Shown here piece by piece: positions 1 to 6,741 of a stretch of 64,000 nt of DNA. Source of the stretch: Myxococcales bacterium 68-20 (GTDB lineage Bacteria > Myxococcota_A > Polyangia > Polyangiales > Polyangiaceae); NCBI GenBank assembly GCA_001899635.1, contig MKVQ01000043.1, positions 248,001 to 312,000 on the forward strand. Direction: 5' to 3'. The notes under the pieces are model-generated. The model was not told the DNA's origin, made no database searches, and saw nothing but the letters and a program-made list of their open reading frames with translations. Every line of letters starts with the position of its first letter. The first letter of the stretch is position 1. The translations under genes and the position numbers were made by a program.

Positions 1-153
1 GACGCGGTCGCCGAGCTCGCCGGCGCTGGTCTCGATCTTGTCGTAGGTGTGCGGGAGACCGAGCGCACGGAACGCGGCACCGTGCATCGCAGGGCTCCTC
101 GAGTGTGCGACCGGAGAACCGATCACCGCAAAGCGAAGCGTCTCGGTGCTCAC
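1..153 (-). CDS. aroE: Shikimate dehydrogenase, N-terminal part (runs off the window)
   Basis: AroE reduces 3-dehydroshikimate to shikimate with NADPH in the cytosolic shikimate pathway. Only about 51 N-terminal codons are present because the gene runs off the left edge. They read VSTETLRFAVIGSPVAHSRS and continue with PAMHGAAF, which is the shikimate-binding N-terminal signature of the family (SPVxHSxSPxMH). The start is a GTG at 151-153, preceded by AAGGAG about five bases away. The GTG overlaps the stop of the upstream xseA gene by four bases (GTGA), so the two are probably translationally coupled. Identity is secure from the motif; the catalytic Lys/Asp region and cofactor domain lie outside the window. 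Confidence 0.9.
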   Translation of the reverse strand, partial: MSTETLRFAVIGSPVAHSRSPAMHGAAFRALGLPHTYDKIETSAGELGDRV

Positions 154-1868
154 GAGCTCTCCTTGTCGAGCTTCGACCCTGTCCCCGTCACGCCCGTCAC
201 GCCCGTCACCTGCGCCTCGAACGCACCGTCCGCGACGCGGACGTGGAGCGCGTCGCCGGGCACCACCTCGCCCGCCGCGCGAACGGCCCGACCGTCGGAG
301 CTCCTCGTGACGATCGCGTAGCCGCGCGCGAGGACCTTCAGCGGGCTCATCGCATCGAGACGCCCGGCGAGCGAGGCGACCTGATCGGTGCGGTCGCGCA
401 CGAGCCTCGGCGCGAGCGCATCGAGCCGGCCGGCGAGCGCCGAGGCGCGATCGCCCTGGTCCCGGATCTCCGCGCGCATGGCTGCGGTGAGGCGCGAGGA
501 GACCTCGGATGCGCGTGCGCGATCGCGGGCGATACGCTCGCGTGGATGCGCCGCGCCCAGGCGTGCGCCGAGGCGCGAGGCGGCCTCCTTCTCGCGCGCG
601 AGGCGCTTCGAGAGGATGCGACCGAGCCGCATCACGTGCTCGTCGACGCGTTGCTGCGCGCTCGCGATGAGCAGACGTGGATCGCCGAAGGACTGCGCGA
701 GCCGCCCTGTGACGACACGGTCCTCGGCGATGCGTGCGTGCATCGCCCGTCGCAGGCGCCCAAATCGCTCCTCGAGGAGGCGTCGGCGCGCGACGGTGTC
801 GGGCACGATCATCTCCGCGGCCTGGGACGGCGTCGCCGCGCGAGCGTCGGCAGCGAAGTCGACGAGCGTGACGTCGACCTCGTGACCGACGGCGCTCACC
901 ACCGGGACGCGACACGCAGCGACGTCCCGCACGAGCTGCTCGTCGTTGAACGCGAGCAGGTCGTCCTGCGAGCCGCCTCCTCGCCCCACCACGATGACGT
1001 CGACCTCCTCCACCCTCTGCAGCATCTTGAGCGCGCGCCGGATCGACTCGGCCGCGCCCGCCCCTTGCACCAGCGCCGGCGCGAGGAGGATGCGCGCGCC
1101 GCCGCGGCGAAAGGCGACCTTGCACACGTCGTGGATGACCGCGCCGCTCGCGCTCGTGACCACGCCGATGACGCGCGGATCGTGAGGGAGCGGCCGCTTC
1201 CGCTCCGGCGCGAAGAGGCCCTCGGCCCGAAGCTTCTCCTTAAGCTTCTCGAGCGCCTCGAGGAGCGCGCCCTTGCCGGTGGGCTCCACGCGATCGCCGA
1301 CGAACTGCAGCTTGCCGCGCGGAGACCAGTACGTCGGCTTCCCACGGACACGGACGCGTGCGCCGTCCTTGATGAGCGCGCGGCCTCGCGGCGTGACCTG
1401 CGAGCGATAGAGCACGACGTCGATCGCCGCCTCTTCGTTCTCGTCCTTCATGGAGAAGTAGACGTGTCCGCTCGATGCGGGGCGGGCGCCGCTCACCTCT
1501 CCTTCCACCCAGAGCTCGCTCGCGAACGAACGCTCGAGCGAGCGCCCGACGGCGCGGCCGAGCTCTGCAACGGAGAGCACGCGCGGCTCCGCACGTGCCG
1601 GAGCGGCGGGCCGTTCCGGCAGCGGGGCCGGAGCCCAGGGCTCGGCGGGTGGCCGCTCCGGTCGCGCGAGGGCGGCCGGAGCGGTGAACGGGCGCGAAGA
1701 CGGAATGGGGGCGGAGGCCGGCGCGCCTTGGGAGCTCGACGGCACCGGCGCAGGCGGGGGCGACGGAGGAGACGGGGGCGGAGGCGAGGCGGCAGGCTTC
1801 TTCTCGACGGGCGGAAGCGTCCAGTCGAAGGAGAGCGACTCGCCGGGCCTGGGACGCTTGCCTTCCAC
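150..1868 (-). CDS. xseA: Exodeoxyribonuclease VII large subunit, with long Pro-rich N-terminal extension
   Basis: XseA with XseB degrades single-stranded DNA from both ends and acts in mismatch and recombination repair in the cytosol. The 572-aa product has the OB-fold region (VLSVAELGRAVGRSLE, then LWVEGEVSGARPASSGHVYF) from about residue 95, followed by the catalytic domain with IGVVTSASGAVIHD, VIVVGRGGGSQDDLLAFN and VPVVSAVGHEVDVTL, all family hallmarks, and a long helical C-terminal region. It is about 100 residues longer than usual because residues 10-95 are a Pro/Ala-rich, probably disordered, segment. The start is a GTG three bases after the stop of the upstream bPH gene, with GAGG just ahead. 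The 3' end overlaps aroE by four bases. No xseB is seen here. Confidence 0.93.
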   Translation of the reverse strand: MEGKRPRPGESLSFDWTLPPVEKKPAASPPPPSPPSPPPAPVPSSSQGAPASAPIPSSRPFTAPAALARPERPPAEPWAPAPLPERPAAPARAEPRVLSVAELGRAVGRSLERSFASELWVEGEVSGARPASSGHVYFSMKDENEEAAIDVVLYRSQVTPRGRALIKDGARVRVRGKPTYWSPRGKLQFVGDRVEPTGKGALLEALEKLKEKLRAEGLFAPERKRPLPHDPRVIGVVTSASGAVIHDVCKVAFRRGGARILLAPALVQGAGAAESIRRALKMLQRVEEVDVIVVGRGGGSQDDLLAFNDEQLVRDVAACRVPVVSAVGHEVDVTLVDFAADARAATPSQAAEMIVPDTVARRRLLEERFGRLRRAMHARIAEDRVVTGRLAQSFGDPRLLIASAQQRVDEHVMRLGRILSKRLAREKEAASRLGARLGAAHPRERIARDRARASEVSSRLTAAMRAEIRDQGDRASALAGRLDALAPRLVRDRTDQVASLAGRLDAMSPLKVLARGYAIVTRSSDGRAVRAAGEVVPGDALHVRVADGAFEAQVTGVTGVTGTGSKLDKESS

Positions 1869-1871
1869 GCC

Positions 1872-2330
1872 TCAGACCTGCTCGACGTCGAGGACACGAA
1901 CGCCGCGCTTCTTCTTCTCCTGCTCGGTGCAGTAGCGAAGACGCTCATAGAGCGCGACCACGTCGGTCTTGATGCCGGTGATGCGGATGTTCGAGGTCGT
2001 CTTGTCCATGGCCTCGAGGACGAGGTTGCCCGTGCCCATGATCCGCTGCCCGAGCGGGCGCTCCACCACGTAGTCCACGATACGGTAGAGATCGATCTGC
2101 TCCATCCGCTTCGAGAACACCCCCTCCTCGACCACCACCCGCTGGGTCGTGATCTTGTAGTGCGTGCCGAGCGACCTGAGCCACATCACGAGCGCCGAGA
2201 TCCCGAGCGTGAGGATCGCGAGCAAGAGGCCGCCGAGCCCCTGAATCACCGCAGGACGGCCCGCGTAGAGCAGCTCTTCGCCGCCCGACGATCCCGGCAT
2301 CAGTCCCTCGCGCGGGGGCAAGAGCTCCAT
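1872..2330 (-). CDS. Membrane protein with bacterial PH (bPH_2, DUF304-type) domain
   Basis: A 152-aa protein with one or two hydrophobic segments at about residues 26-50 (VIQGLGGLLLAILTLGISAL) followed by a compact bPH_2 domain. The domain shows the family layout: THYKITTQRVVVEEGVFSKR, then EQIDLYRIVDYVVERPLGQR, then GTGNLVLEAMDKTT, and a closing helix. Such proteins sit in the inner membrane with the PH-like domain at the cytoplasmic face; the exact role is unknown. The start ATG at 2328-2330 is preferred because it directly precedes a plausible N-terminus; an ATG twelve codons upstream (2364-2366) is also open. It is the first gene of the bPH-xseA-aroE string, and is divergent from accC. 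Confidence 0.75.
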   Translation of the reverse strand: MELLPPREGLMPGSSGGEELLYAGRPAVIQGLGGLLLAILTLGISALVMWLRSLGTHYKITTQRVVVEEGVFSKRMEQIDLYRIVDYVVERPLGQRIMGTGNLVLEAMDKTTSNIRITGIKTDVVALYERLRYCTEQEKKKRGVRVLDVEQV

Positions 2331-2470
2331 GGGGCGTAGCTTTCCCCGTCCCCCGAGCGCAAGCAAGCCCCGCCGCTACCGGCTCCTCCGAAGCGCGGGC
2401 CCCGTCGCCGTGGTCGCGTCGTCGTGCTCGCGATCTCGGCCCATCTCGGATAACGATCGCGAGCGCACCC

Positions 2471-3997
2471 ATGGCTCGCCCTCCCTTCAAGAAGGTCCTC
2501 GTCGCCAACCGCGGTGAGATCGCCGTCCGTGTCACCCGCACGCTTCGCGAGATGGGGATCCGCAGCGTCGCGATCTACTCCGACGTCGATCGCGCCGCGC
2601 TCCACGTCCGCGTCGCCGACGAGGCTCACCCCGTCGGCCCTGCGCCCGCGGGCGAGAGCTACCTCCGCATCGACAAGGTCATCGACGTCGCGAAGCGCGC
2701 CGGCTGCGACGCGATCCACCCCGGCTACGGCTTCCTGAGCGAGAACCCGAGCTTCGCCGACGCATGCGAGCAGGCCGGCATCACGTTCATCGGCCCGCCC
2801 GCGAGCGCGATGCGCCAGATGGGCTCGAAGACGGCCGCGCGCGCGAAGATGGCGGAGGCGGGCGTCCCGATCGTCCCCGGCGCGATGTGCGACACGACCG
2901 AAGAGGCGATCGCCGCCGCGAAGAAGATCGGCTTCCCGGTCATGCTGAAGGCCGCGTCCGGCGGCGGCGGCAAGGGCATGCGCCTCGTCACCTCCGAAGG
3001 CGAGATGGAGAGCGCCTGGGAGCGCGCGCGAAGCGAAGCGAAGAAGTTCTTCGGCGACGACACCGTCTACATCGAGAAGGCGATCCTCCGCCCGCGCCAC
3101 GTCGAGATCCAGGTGCTCGGCGACCGCGACGGCAACATGGTCCACGTGTTCGAGCGCGACTGCTCGATCCAGCGACGCAACCAGAAGGTCGTCGAGGAGA
3201 CGCCGACGCCGGCGAAGGCGGCCACGCGCGAGCTCATCGAGAAGATGGGCGCGATCGCGGTCCAGGGCGCGAAGGCGGTCGGCTACCACTCCGCCGGAAC
3301 CTTCGAGTTCCTCCTCGCCGAGGACGGCAGCTTCTACTTCCTCGAGATGAACACGCGCCTGCAGGTGGAGCATCCGGTGACGGAGCTCATCACCGGGCTC
3401 GATCTCGTCCGCGAGATGGTGCTGATCGCCCAGGGCGAGAAGCTCGCGTTCGCGCAGAACGATCTCGTCCCGCGCGGCGCAGCCATCGAGTGCCGCGTCT
3501 ACGCCGAGGATCCCGCGAGCGGCTTCTTGCCTTCACCCGGGAAGATCGAGCGCCTCGTCACGCCGTCCGGCCCCGGCGTGCGCGACGACGGCGGCGCGTA
3601 TCCCGGCGCCGAGGTCTCGAGCTACTACGATCCGCTCGTCTCGAAGCTCAGCGTCTGGGCCCCCACCCGCGAGCGCGCCGTCATGCGCATGCGGCGCGCG
3701 CTCAGCGAGTACATCGTGACCGGCATCCGCACGAACCTCGCGTTCCACGAGAAGCTGTTCTCCCATCCCGACTTCGTCGCCGGCAACTACGACACCGGCT
3801 TCATCGATCGGCACAAGGACACGCTGCTCGGCTACCCGAGCGTCCCGGAGACGGACCGCGACGCCGTCTCCGTCGCCATCGCGATCGCGGCGGCACGCCT
3901 CGAGCGCGCGACGGGGGCCACGTCTGCCCAGGCCGGAGAGAGCGGCTCGCGCCTCTCGCCCTGGGTCGCGCAGCACCGCGCCCGCACTCTCCGTTGA
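2471..3997 (+). CDS. accC: Biotin carboxylase subunit of acetyl-/propionyl-CoA carboxylase
   Basis: A 508-aa biotin carboxylase that carboxylates biotin on a carrier protein using ATP and bicarbonate, feeding fatty-acid or propionyl-CoA metabolism. The N-terminal domain (KKVLVANRGEIAVRV, HPGYGFLSENPSFADAC), the ATP-grasp glycine loop (GGGGKG at residues 164-169), ERDCSIQRRNQKVVEE and the active-site stretch EMNTRLQVEH (292-301) are all intact. The C-terminal domain (ECRVYAEDPASGFLPSPG) is also complete. It is about 50 residues longer than the E. coli AccC, with a tail after residue 455 that has no biotinyl motif (no MKM), so the biotin carrier must be encoded elsewhere. No carboxyltransferase gene is adjacent. 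Last codons are part of a direct repeat that recurs at 4069-4096. Confidence 0.92.
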   Translation: MARPPFKKVLVANRGEIAVRVTRTLREMGIRSVAIYSDVDRAALHVRVADEAHPVGPAPAGESYLRIDKVIDVAKRAGCDAIHPGYGFLSENPSFADACEQAGITFIGPPASAMRQMGSKTAARAKMAEAGVPIVPGAMCDTTEEAIAAAKKIGFPVMLKAASGGGGKGMRLVTSEGEMESAWERARSEAKKFFGDDTVYIEKAILRPRHVEIQVLGDRDGNMVHVFERDCSIQRRNQKVVEETPTPAKAATRELIEKMGAIAVQGAKAVGYHSAGTFEFLLAEDGSFYFLEMNTRLQVEHPVTELITGLDLVREMVLIAQGEKLAFAQNDLVPRGAAIECRVYAEDPASGFLPSPGKIERLVTPSGPGVRDDGGAYPGAEVSSYYDPLVSKLSVWAPTRERAVMRMRRALSEYIVTGIRTNLAFHEKLFSHPDFVAGNYDTGFIDRHKDTLLGYPSVPETDRDAVSVAIAIAAARLERATGATSAQAGESGSRLSPWVAQHRARTLR

Positions 3998-4096
3998 TCG
4001 CCTGATCGCCCGATCGCCCGGTCGCCGGCTCGGCGGCCGATGACGCTCGACCCAGGGAGAGGGCCTCACGCCTCTCGCCCTGGGTCGCGCATCACC
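3950..4096. repeat. 28-bp direct repeat: accC 3' end duplicated downstream of its stop
   Basis: Bases 3950-3977 inside the last codons of accC recur at 4069-4096 with one mismatch in 28. Both copies contain CTCTCGCCCTGGGTCGCGCA. The second copy lies beyond the stop and also forms the right arm of the hairpin at 4048-4087. It looks like a short duplication of the gene's end, comparable to the longer one behind deoA. Confidence 0.85.
4048..4087. terminator. Hairpin after accC (terminator-like, no T-tract)
   Basis: CGACCCAGGG at 4048-4057 pairs perfectly with CCCTGGGTCG at 4078-4087. The pairing can continue inward with AGAGG against CCTCT, separated by a bulge. It lies between the convergent accC and the minus-strand lipoprotein gene at 4136, so it could end transcription from both sides. 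No run of T follows, so a factor-independent mechanism is not assured. Confidence 0.5.
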
Positions 4097-4135
4097 CGTC
4101 TCCGGGTGCTCCGTCGAGCGCCGGAGCGCTTCGAC

Positions 4136-4657
4136 TCAGTTGCCGGCGTCGGCGTCGGTACCGGCGTCCTGGAACGCCTCCGTCGCGCACTCCACCTTGC
4201 ATCCCGAGTTGATGCAGGTGAGGAGGCCGATGGCGATCTGCTGCGTGCTGTTGTCGACGCCAGCGAAGTTCCCTGCGCAGAGGATCGGATTCGCGGAGTT
4301 CTCGAGGTAGCACTCGAGCGCCTCACCCGCGAGCTCCTGGCAGGTGCAGTCCTGGTTGCAGGCGTCGATCTGCTTCTTGCACTTCGCGCTCGCGCACTGG
4401 AGGCAGATGCCCGAGGTCGTGGCGCCATCGGCGATCGACGCGTCGGGGATCTGCGTCGTGAAGTCGGCGGAGAGATCGCACGTCGCCGCGTCCTCTTCGG
4501 GGGCGGCTTCCTTCGGCGGGCTGCTGTCGACCACGTCTGCTCCGGAGTCCGCCTCGGGGCCGGCCGCCGCCGGCTCCGTTTCTCCGCATGCCTGAATGAC
4601 GAACGCCGCAGCGACGAGACCGACGCTGCCGGCGAGAAGACAGATCCGAGCTTTCAT
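4136..4657 (-). CDS. Cys-rich secreted lipoprotein, unknown function
   Basis: A 173-aa protein with a lipoprotein signal: MKARICLLAGSVGLVAAAFV then IQAC, the lipid-modified Cys being near residue 24. An acidic linker follows (EADSGADVVDSSPPKEAAPE) and then a domain with at least ten cysteines spaced as CLQC, CKKQ, CNQDCTC, LECYL, LCAG, CINSGC and CATE, probably held by disulfides outside the inner membrane. The start ATG at 4655-4657 is chosen because GGAGGAG sits immediately upstream; an ATG 17 codons earlier would bury the signal peptide. The gene stands alone. Short Cys-rich lipoproteins of this style are common in myxobacteria; no function can be given. Confidence 0.7.
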   Translation of the reverse strand: MKARICLLAGSVGLVAAAFVIQACGETEPAAAGPEADSGADVVDSSPPKEAAPEEDAATCDLSADFTTQIPDASIADGATTSGICLQCASAKCKKQIDACNQDCTCQELAGEALECYLENSANPILCAGNFAGVDNSTQQIAIGLLTCINSGCKVECATEAFQDAGTDADAGN

Positions 4658-4765
4658 GACTCCTCCAACCCCGTACGAGAAGTGCCGGTATTTACACGAT
4701 GAAGGCACTCGGCGCCACTCGGCGGCAGGCGCCCGATCTCGCAGCCCGGCCCTGTCTGCGTCGCT

Positions 4766-4995
4766 TTTTCCCGGTCTTTTCTCGGTCTCTTCTCGGTCTT
4801 CTCTCGCTCCGTCTTCGCTCCGTCTCTCCGTCTCTCCCTCTCACCGTCTTCGCTCTGTCTCTCCGTCTGTTCGTCTGTTCGTCTCTCCCTCTGTTCGTCT
4901 CTCCCTCTGTTCGTCTCTCCCTCTCTTCGCCTCTCCCTCTGTTCGCCTCTCCGTCTGTTCGTCTCTCCCTCTCTTCGCCTCTCCCTCTCTCGCCG
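4766..4995. repeat. Polypyrimidine tract with 8/16-bp tandem repeats
   Basis: About 230 bases are almost purely C and T with scattered G. From 4865 to 4984 the tract resolves into 15 consecutive 8-mers alternating as GTCTGTTC/CTCTGTTC/CTCTCTTC and GTCTCTCC/GCCTCTCC, i.e. a 16-bp unit YTCTSTTCGYCTCTCC from 4889 on. The left half is a degenerate version of the same. The period is not a multiple of three, so every frame is cycled through and no protein is encoded. The strong strand asymmetry could favour triplex or R-loop formation. Confidence 0.9.
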
Positions 4996-5403
4996 ATCCA
5001 TCCTGCAGGGGCGGCGCCGGGGTCGGGCTCCCTCTGCCGACCTGCGAGCTCATTTCCGCGCGCGGCACGCGCCAGCCAGGCCGTTCCAAGACGGTGATCT
5101 TTGGCTCCTCGAGCGGGCGTGAGGGCCGACCCCCGACACCGCCTTCGGAGCAAGCAGGGCCGGTGGGAAGCTCGGCTCTGGTCGCAGCGGCAGCTCACGT
5201 CGGTGCCCAAGAACGATCCGTGCAGGGGCGTCTACACGACCTGGCTCGCCCCCGGCGCGGGACGACGGCCCGGACTAAAGTAGGGCGGGAGTAGCGCGAG
5301 AAATTGGCGCGCCGTGGGTTTGCCGAAGACTTATTGAAGGGTGGTGCTACCTTGAAACCGCAAAGCCCCGCACTTCGCGTGTGCCGTTTCTCCTCGGGGT
5401 AAC
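4996..5403. other. Intergenic stretch, nothing recognised
   Basis: Between the polypyrimidine tract and the membrane-protein gene at 5404 there are about 400 bases without a convincing gene. The last 100 bases are AT-richer than the surroundings, as expected of a promoter region for the downstream gene, but I cannot assign -35/-10 boxes with confidence. Confidence 0.4.
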
Positions 5404-6429
5404 ATGCGTCGGCCATTTTCAGCGACCCAGCGTTGGCCTCTCGTCGTCGCCAACGGCCCGCAAGACAGGACCGCCCGCGTCCGCATGACGCTGGTCGCCC
5501 TTGGGGCCCTCGTGCTCGCCGCAGCGCTCGCCGTCCCCGGCCTTCCGCTGCCAGTACGGCTGACCCTCGGCATCATCGCGATCGGCGTCCTCGGATTCGC
5601 CGCGACGCGTCGAGCGAAGACGCCGCGCGCGACGACCTCCGCGATCGTCGCGGATGCAGCCGGGCTCTCGCGCACGTCCGTCGAAGGGACCAAGCCCATC
5701 GTCGACTGGTCCACGCCGTTCGGCGTCACGCTCCTCGCCTCGTACGGGCGGCCGCACGGCCTGCTCGCGTTCACCACGCCGACGCAGACACGCTACATCC
5801 CGGCTCGGATCGACGGTCGATCGGAGGCCGACGACGAGCTCTTCTCTCGCATCGCAGTGCTCGCAGACCTCGACCTCGTCGATGGCATCGCGCACGACGC
5901 CGCGCTCACCGCGAACGACGCCGCAGCCGTCGTCCGCCATGCCGAGGAGCGCGACCGCGCGTCCCTCGGTCGCGTGTACCTGAGCGACGGGCGCGGAGCG
6001 CCGATCGCGCTCGACCGTGCAACGCTCTCGATCGCGAGCCGCTCCTTCGATCTCACGAGCCACCTCGAGTGGCGTCCGCTCATGTTCCACGAGTCCACCG
6101 GCCAGGCCGCGGCGCTGTACCAGGCGACGTGGATAAGGCAGAACGGCGCCGAGGTCGTGCTCGTCGCCCCGATGCCCGCGTCGATCGTGCCGCGCGAGCC
6201 GAACGCCCATCGCGAAGCGAGCGGCCGGCTGGGTCGAGCGCTCACGCGCGACCTTCGCCTGCTCCAGTCGCCCGCCGAGCCTCCGCCGGCACGCGACGTC
6301 CGCGTCGCGATCGATCGCCCGTTCATGATGGCCGTTCGTCGCGTGCTCGACGAGGCCCCCCTCGCCTCGCGGGTCGCTCTTCCTGCGCAGCGAGAGGCTG
6401 CTCCGCAGGGGCGCGACTCGATCATCTGA
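5404..6429 (+). CDS. Membrane protein of unknown function
   Basis: A 341-aa protein with two adjoining hydrophobic segments near the N-terminus (about residues 28-47, MTLVALGALVLAAALAVPGL, and 51-66, VRLTLGIIAIGVLGFA). A soluble domain of about 270 residues follows and has no recognised motif. The hairpin topology suggests the large domain faces the cytoplasm, but this is inference. The C-terminus ends in a short basic stretch. The start ATG has only a weak upstream GGGG. It is a single gene, flanked by repeat-bearing intergenic regions. I do not recognise the family. Confidence 0.6.
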   Translation: MRRPFSATQRWPLVVANGPQDRTARVRMTLVALGALVLAAALAVPGLPLPVRLTLGIIAIGVLGFAATRRAKTPRATTSAIVADAAGLSRTSVEGTKPIVDWSTPFGVTLLASYGRPHGLLAFTTPTQTRYIPARIDGRSEADDELFSRIAVLADLDLVDGIAHDAALTANDAAAVVRHAEERDRASLGRVYLSDGRGAPIALDRATLSIASRSFDLTSHLEWRPLMFHESTGQAAALYQATWIRQNGAEVVLVAPMPASIVPREPNAHREASGRLGRALTRDLRLLQSPAEPPPARDVRVAIDRPFMMAVRRVLDEAPLASRVALPAQREAAPQGRDSII

Positions 6430-6741
6430 CTCATCTGAGTCGCCATTGGCCTGGCTCGGCGAAAGGCTCGAGGCTTCAGGGATCGGACGTCGGGCTTCGG
6501 GGCCAGTACTGGTGCGGCCGGCTCCGTCCCATCCCCCATCCAGAGCACGGACACGCTCGTCATGGCGTCGCGAGGATCCCGTGATGGTCGCGCCAGCGGG
6601 GCGAGATTGCCCACGCGCTCGAGCTCGCTGCGGTGACAAACGTGACGGGAGGTGACGGGAGGTGACGGGAGGTGACGACGGGAGGTGCCGACCGGAATCG
6701 CCCCTCGCGGGCGGTCGTGGTAGACCCCGGGGACCAACGCC
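6430..6741. other. Intergenic region before metG
   Basis: This 312-base gap holds the decamer repeats at 6642-6687 and no convincing gene. It must contain the metG promoter and leader. I see no T-box-type specifier structure that I can support. Confidence 0.4.
6642..6687. repeat. 10-bp tandem repeat (GTGACGGGAG) upstream of metG
   Basis: GTGACGGGAG is repeated head-to-tail three times from 6642 to 6671. A fourth unit is interrupted by an extra GAC (GTGACGACGGGAGGTG). The array ends about 55 bases before the metG start, so it sits in its leader or promoter region and copy-number change could alter expression. Confidence 0.8.

Noticed and set aside
105-2339. 744-codon plus-strand open frame opposite xseA and the bPH gene
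   Set aside because: Arg/Ala/Leu-rich antisense frame created by high third-position GC; the opposite strand encodes clear XseA and bPH domains.
4865-4984. Possible CRISPR-like array (8/16-bp repeats)
   Set aside because: Units are contiguous without spacers and no cas genes are present.
4596-5294. Long frames across the polypyrimidine repeat on both strands
   Set aside because: The 8-base period cycles through all frames, so Ser/Leu/Arg-rich translations are artefacts of the repeat.
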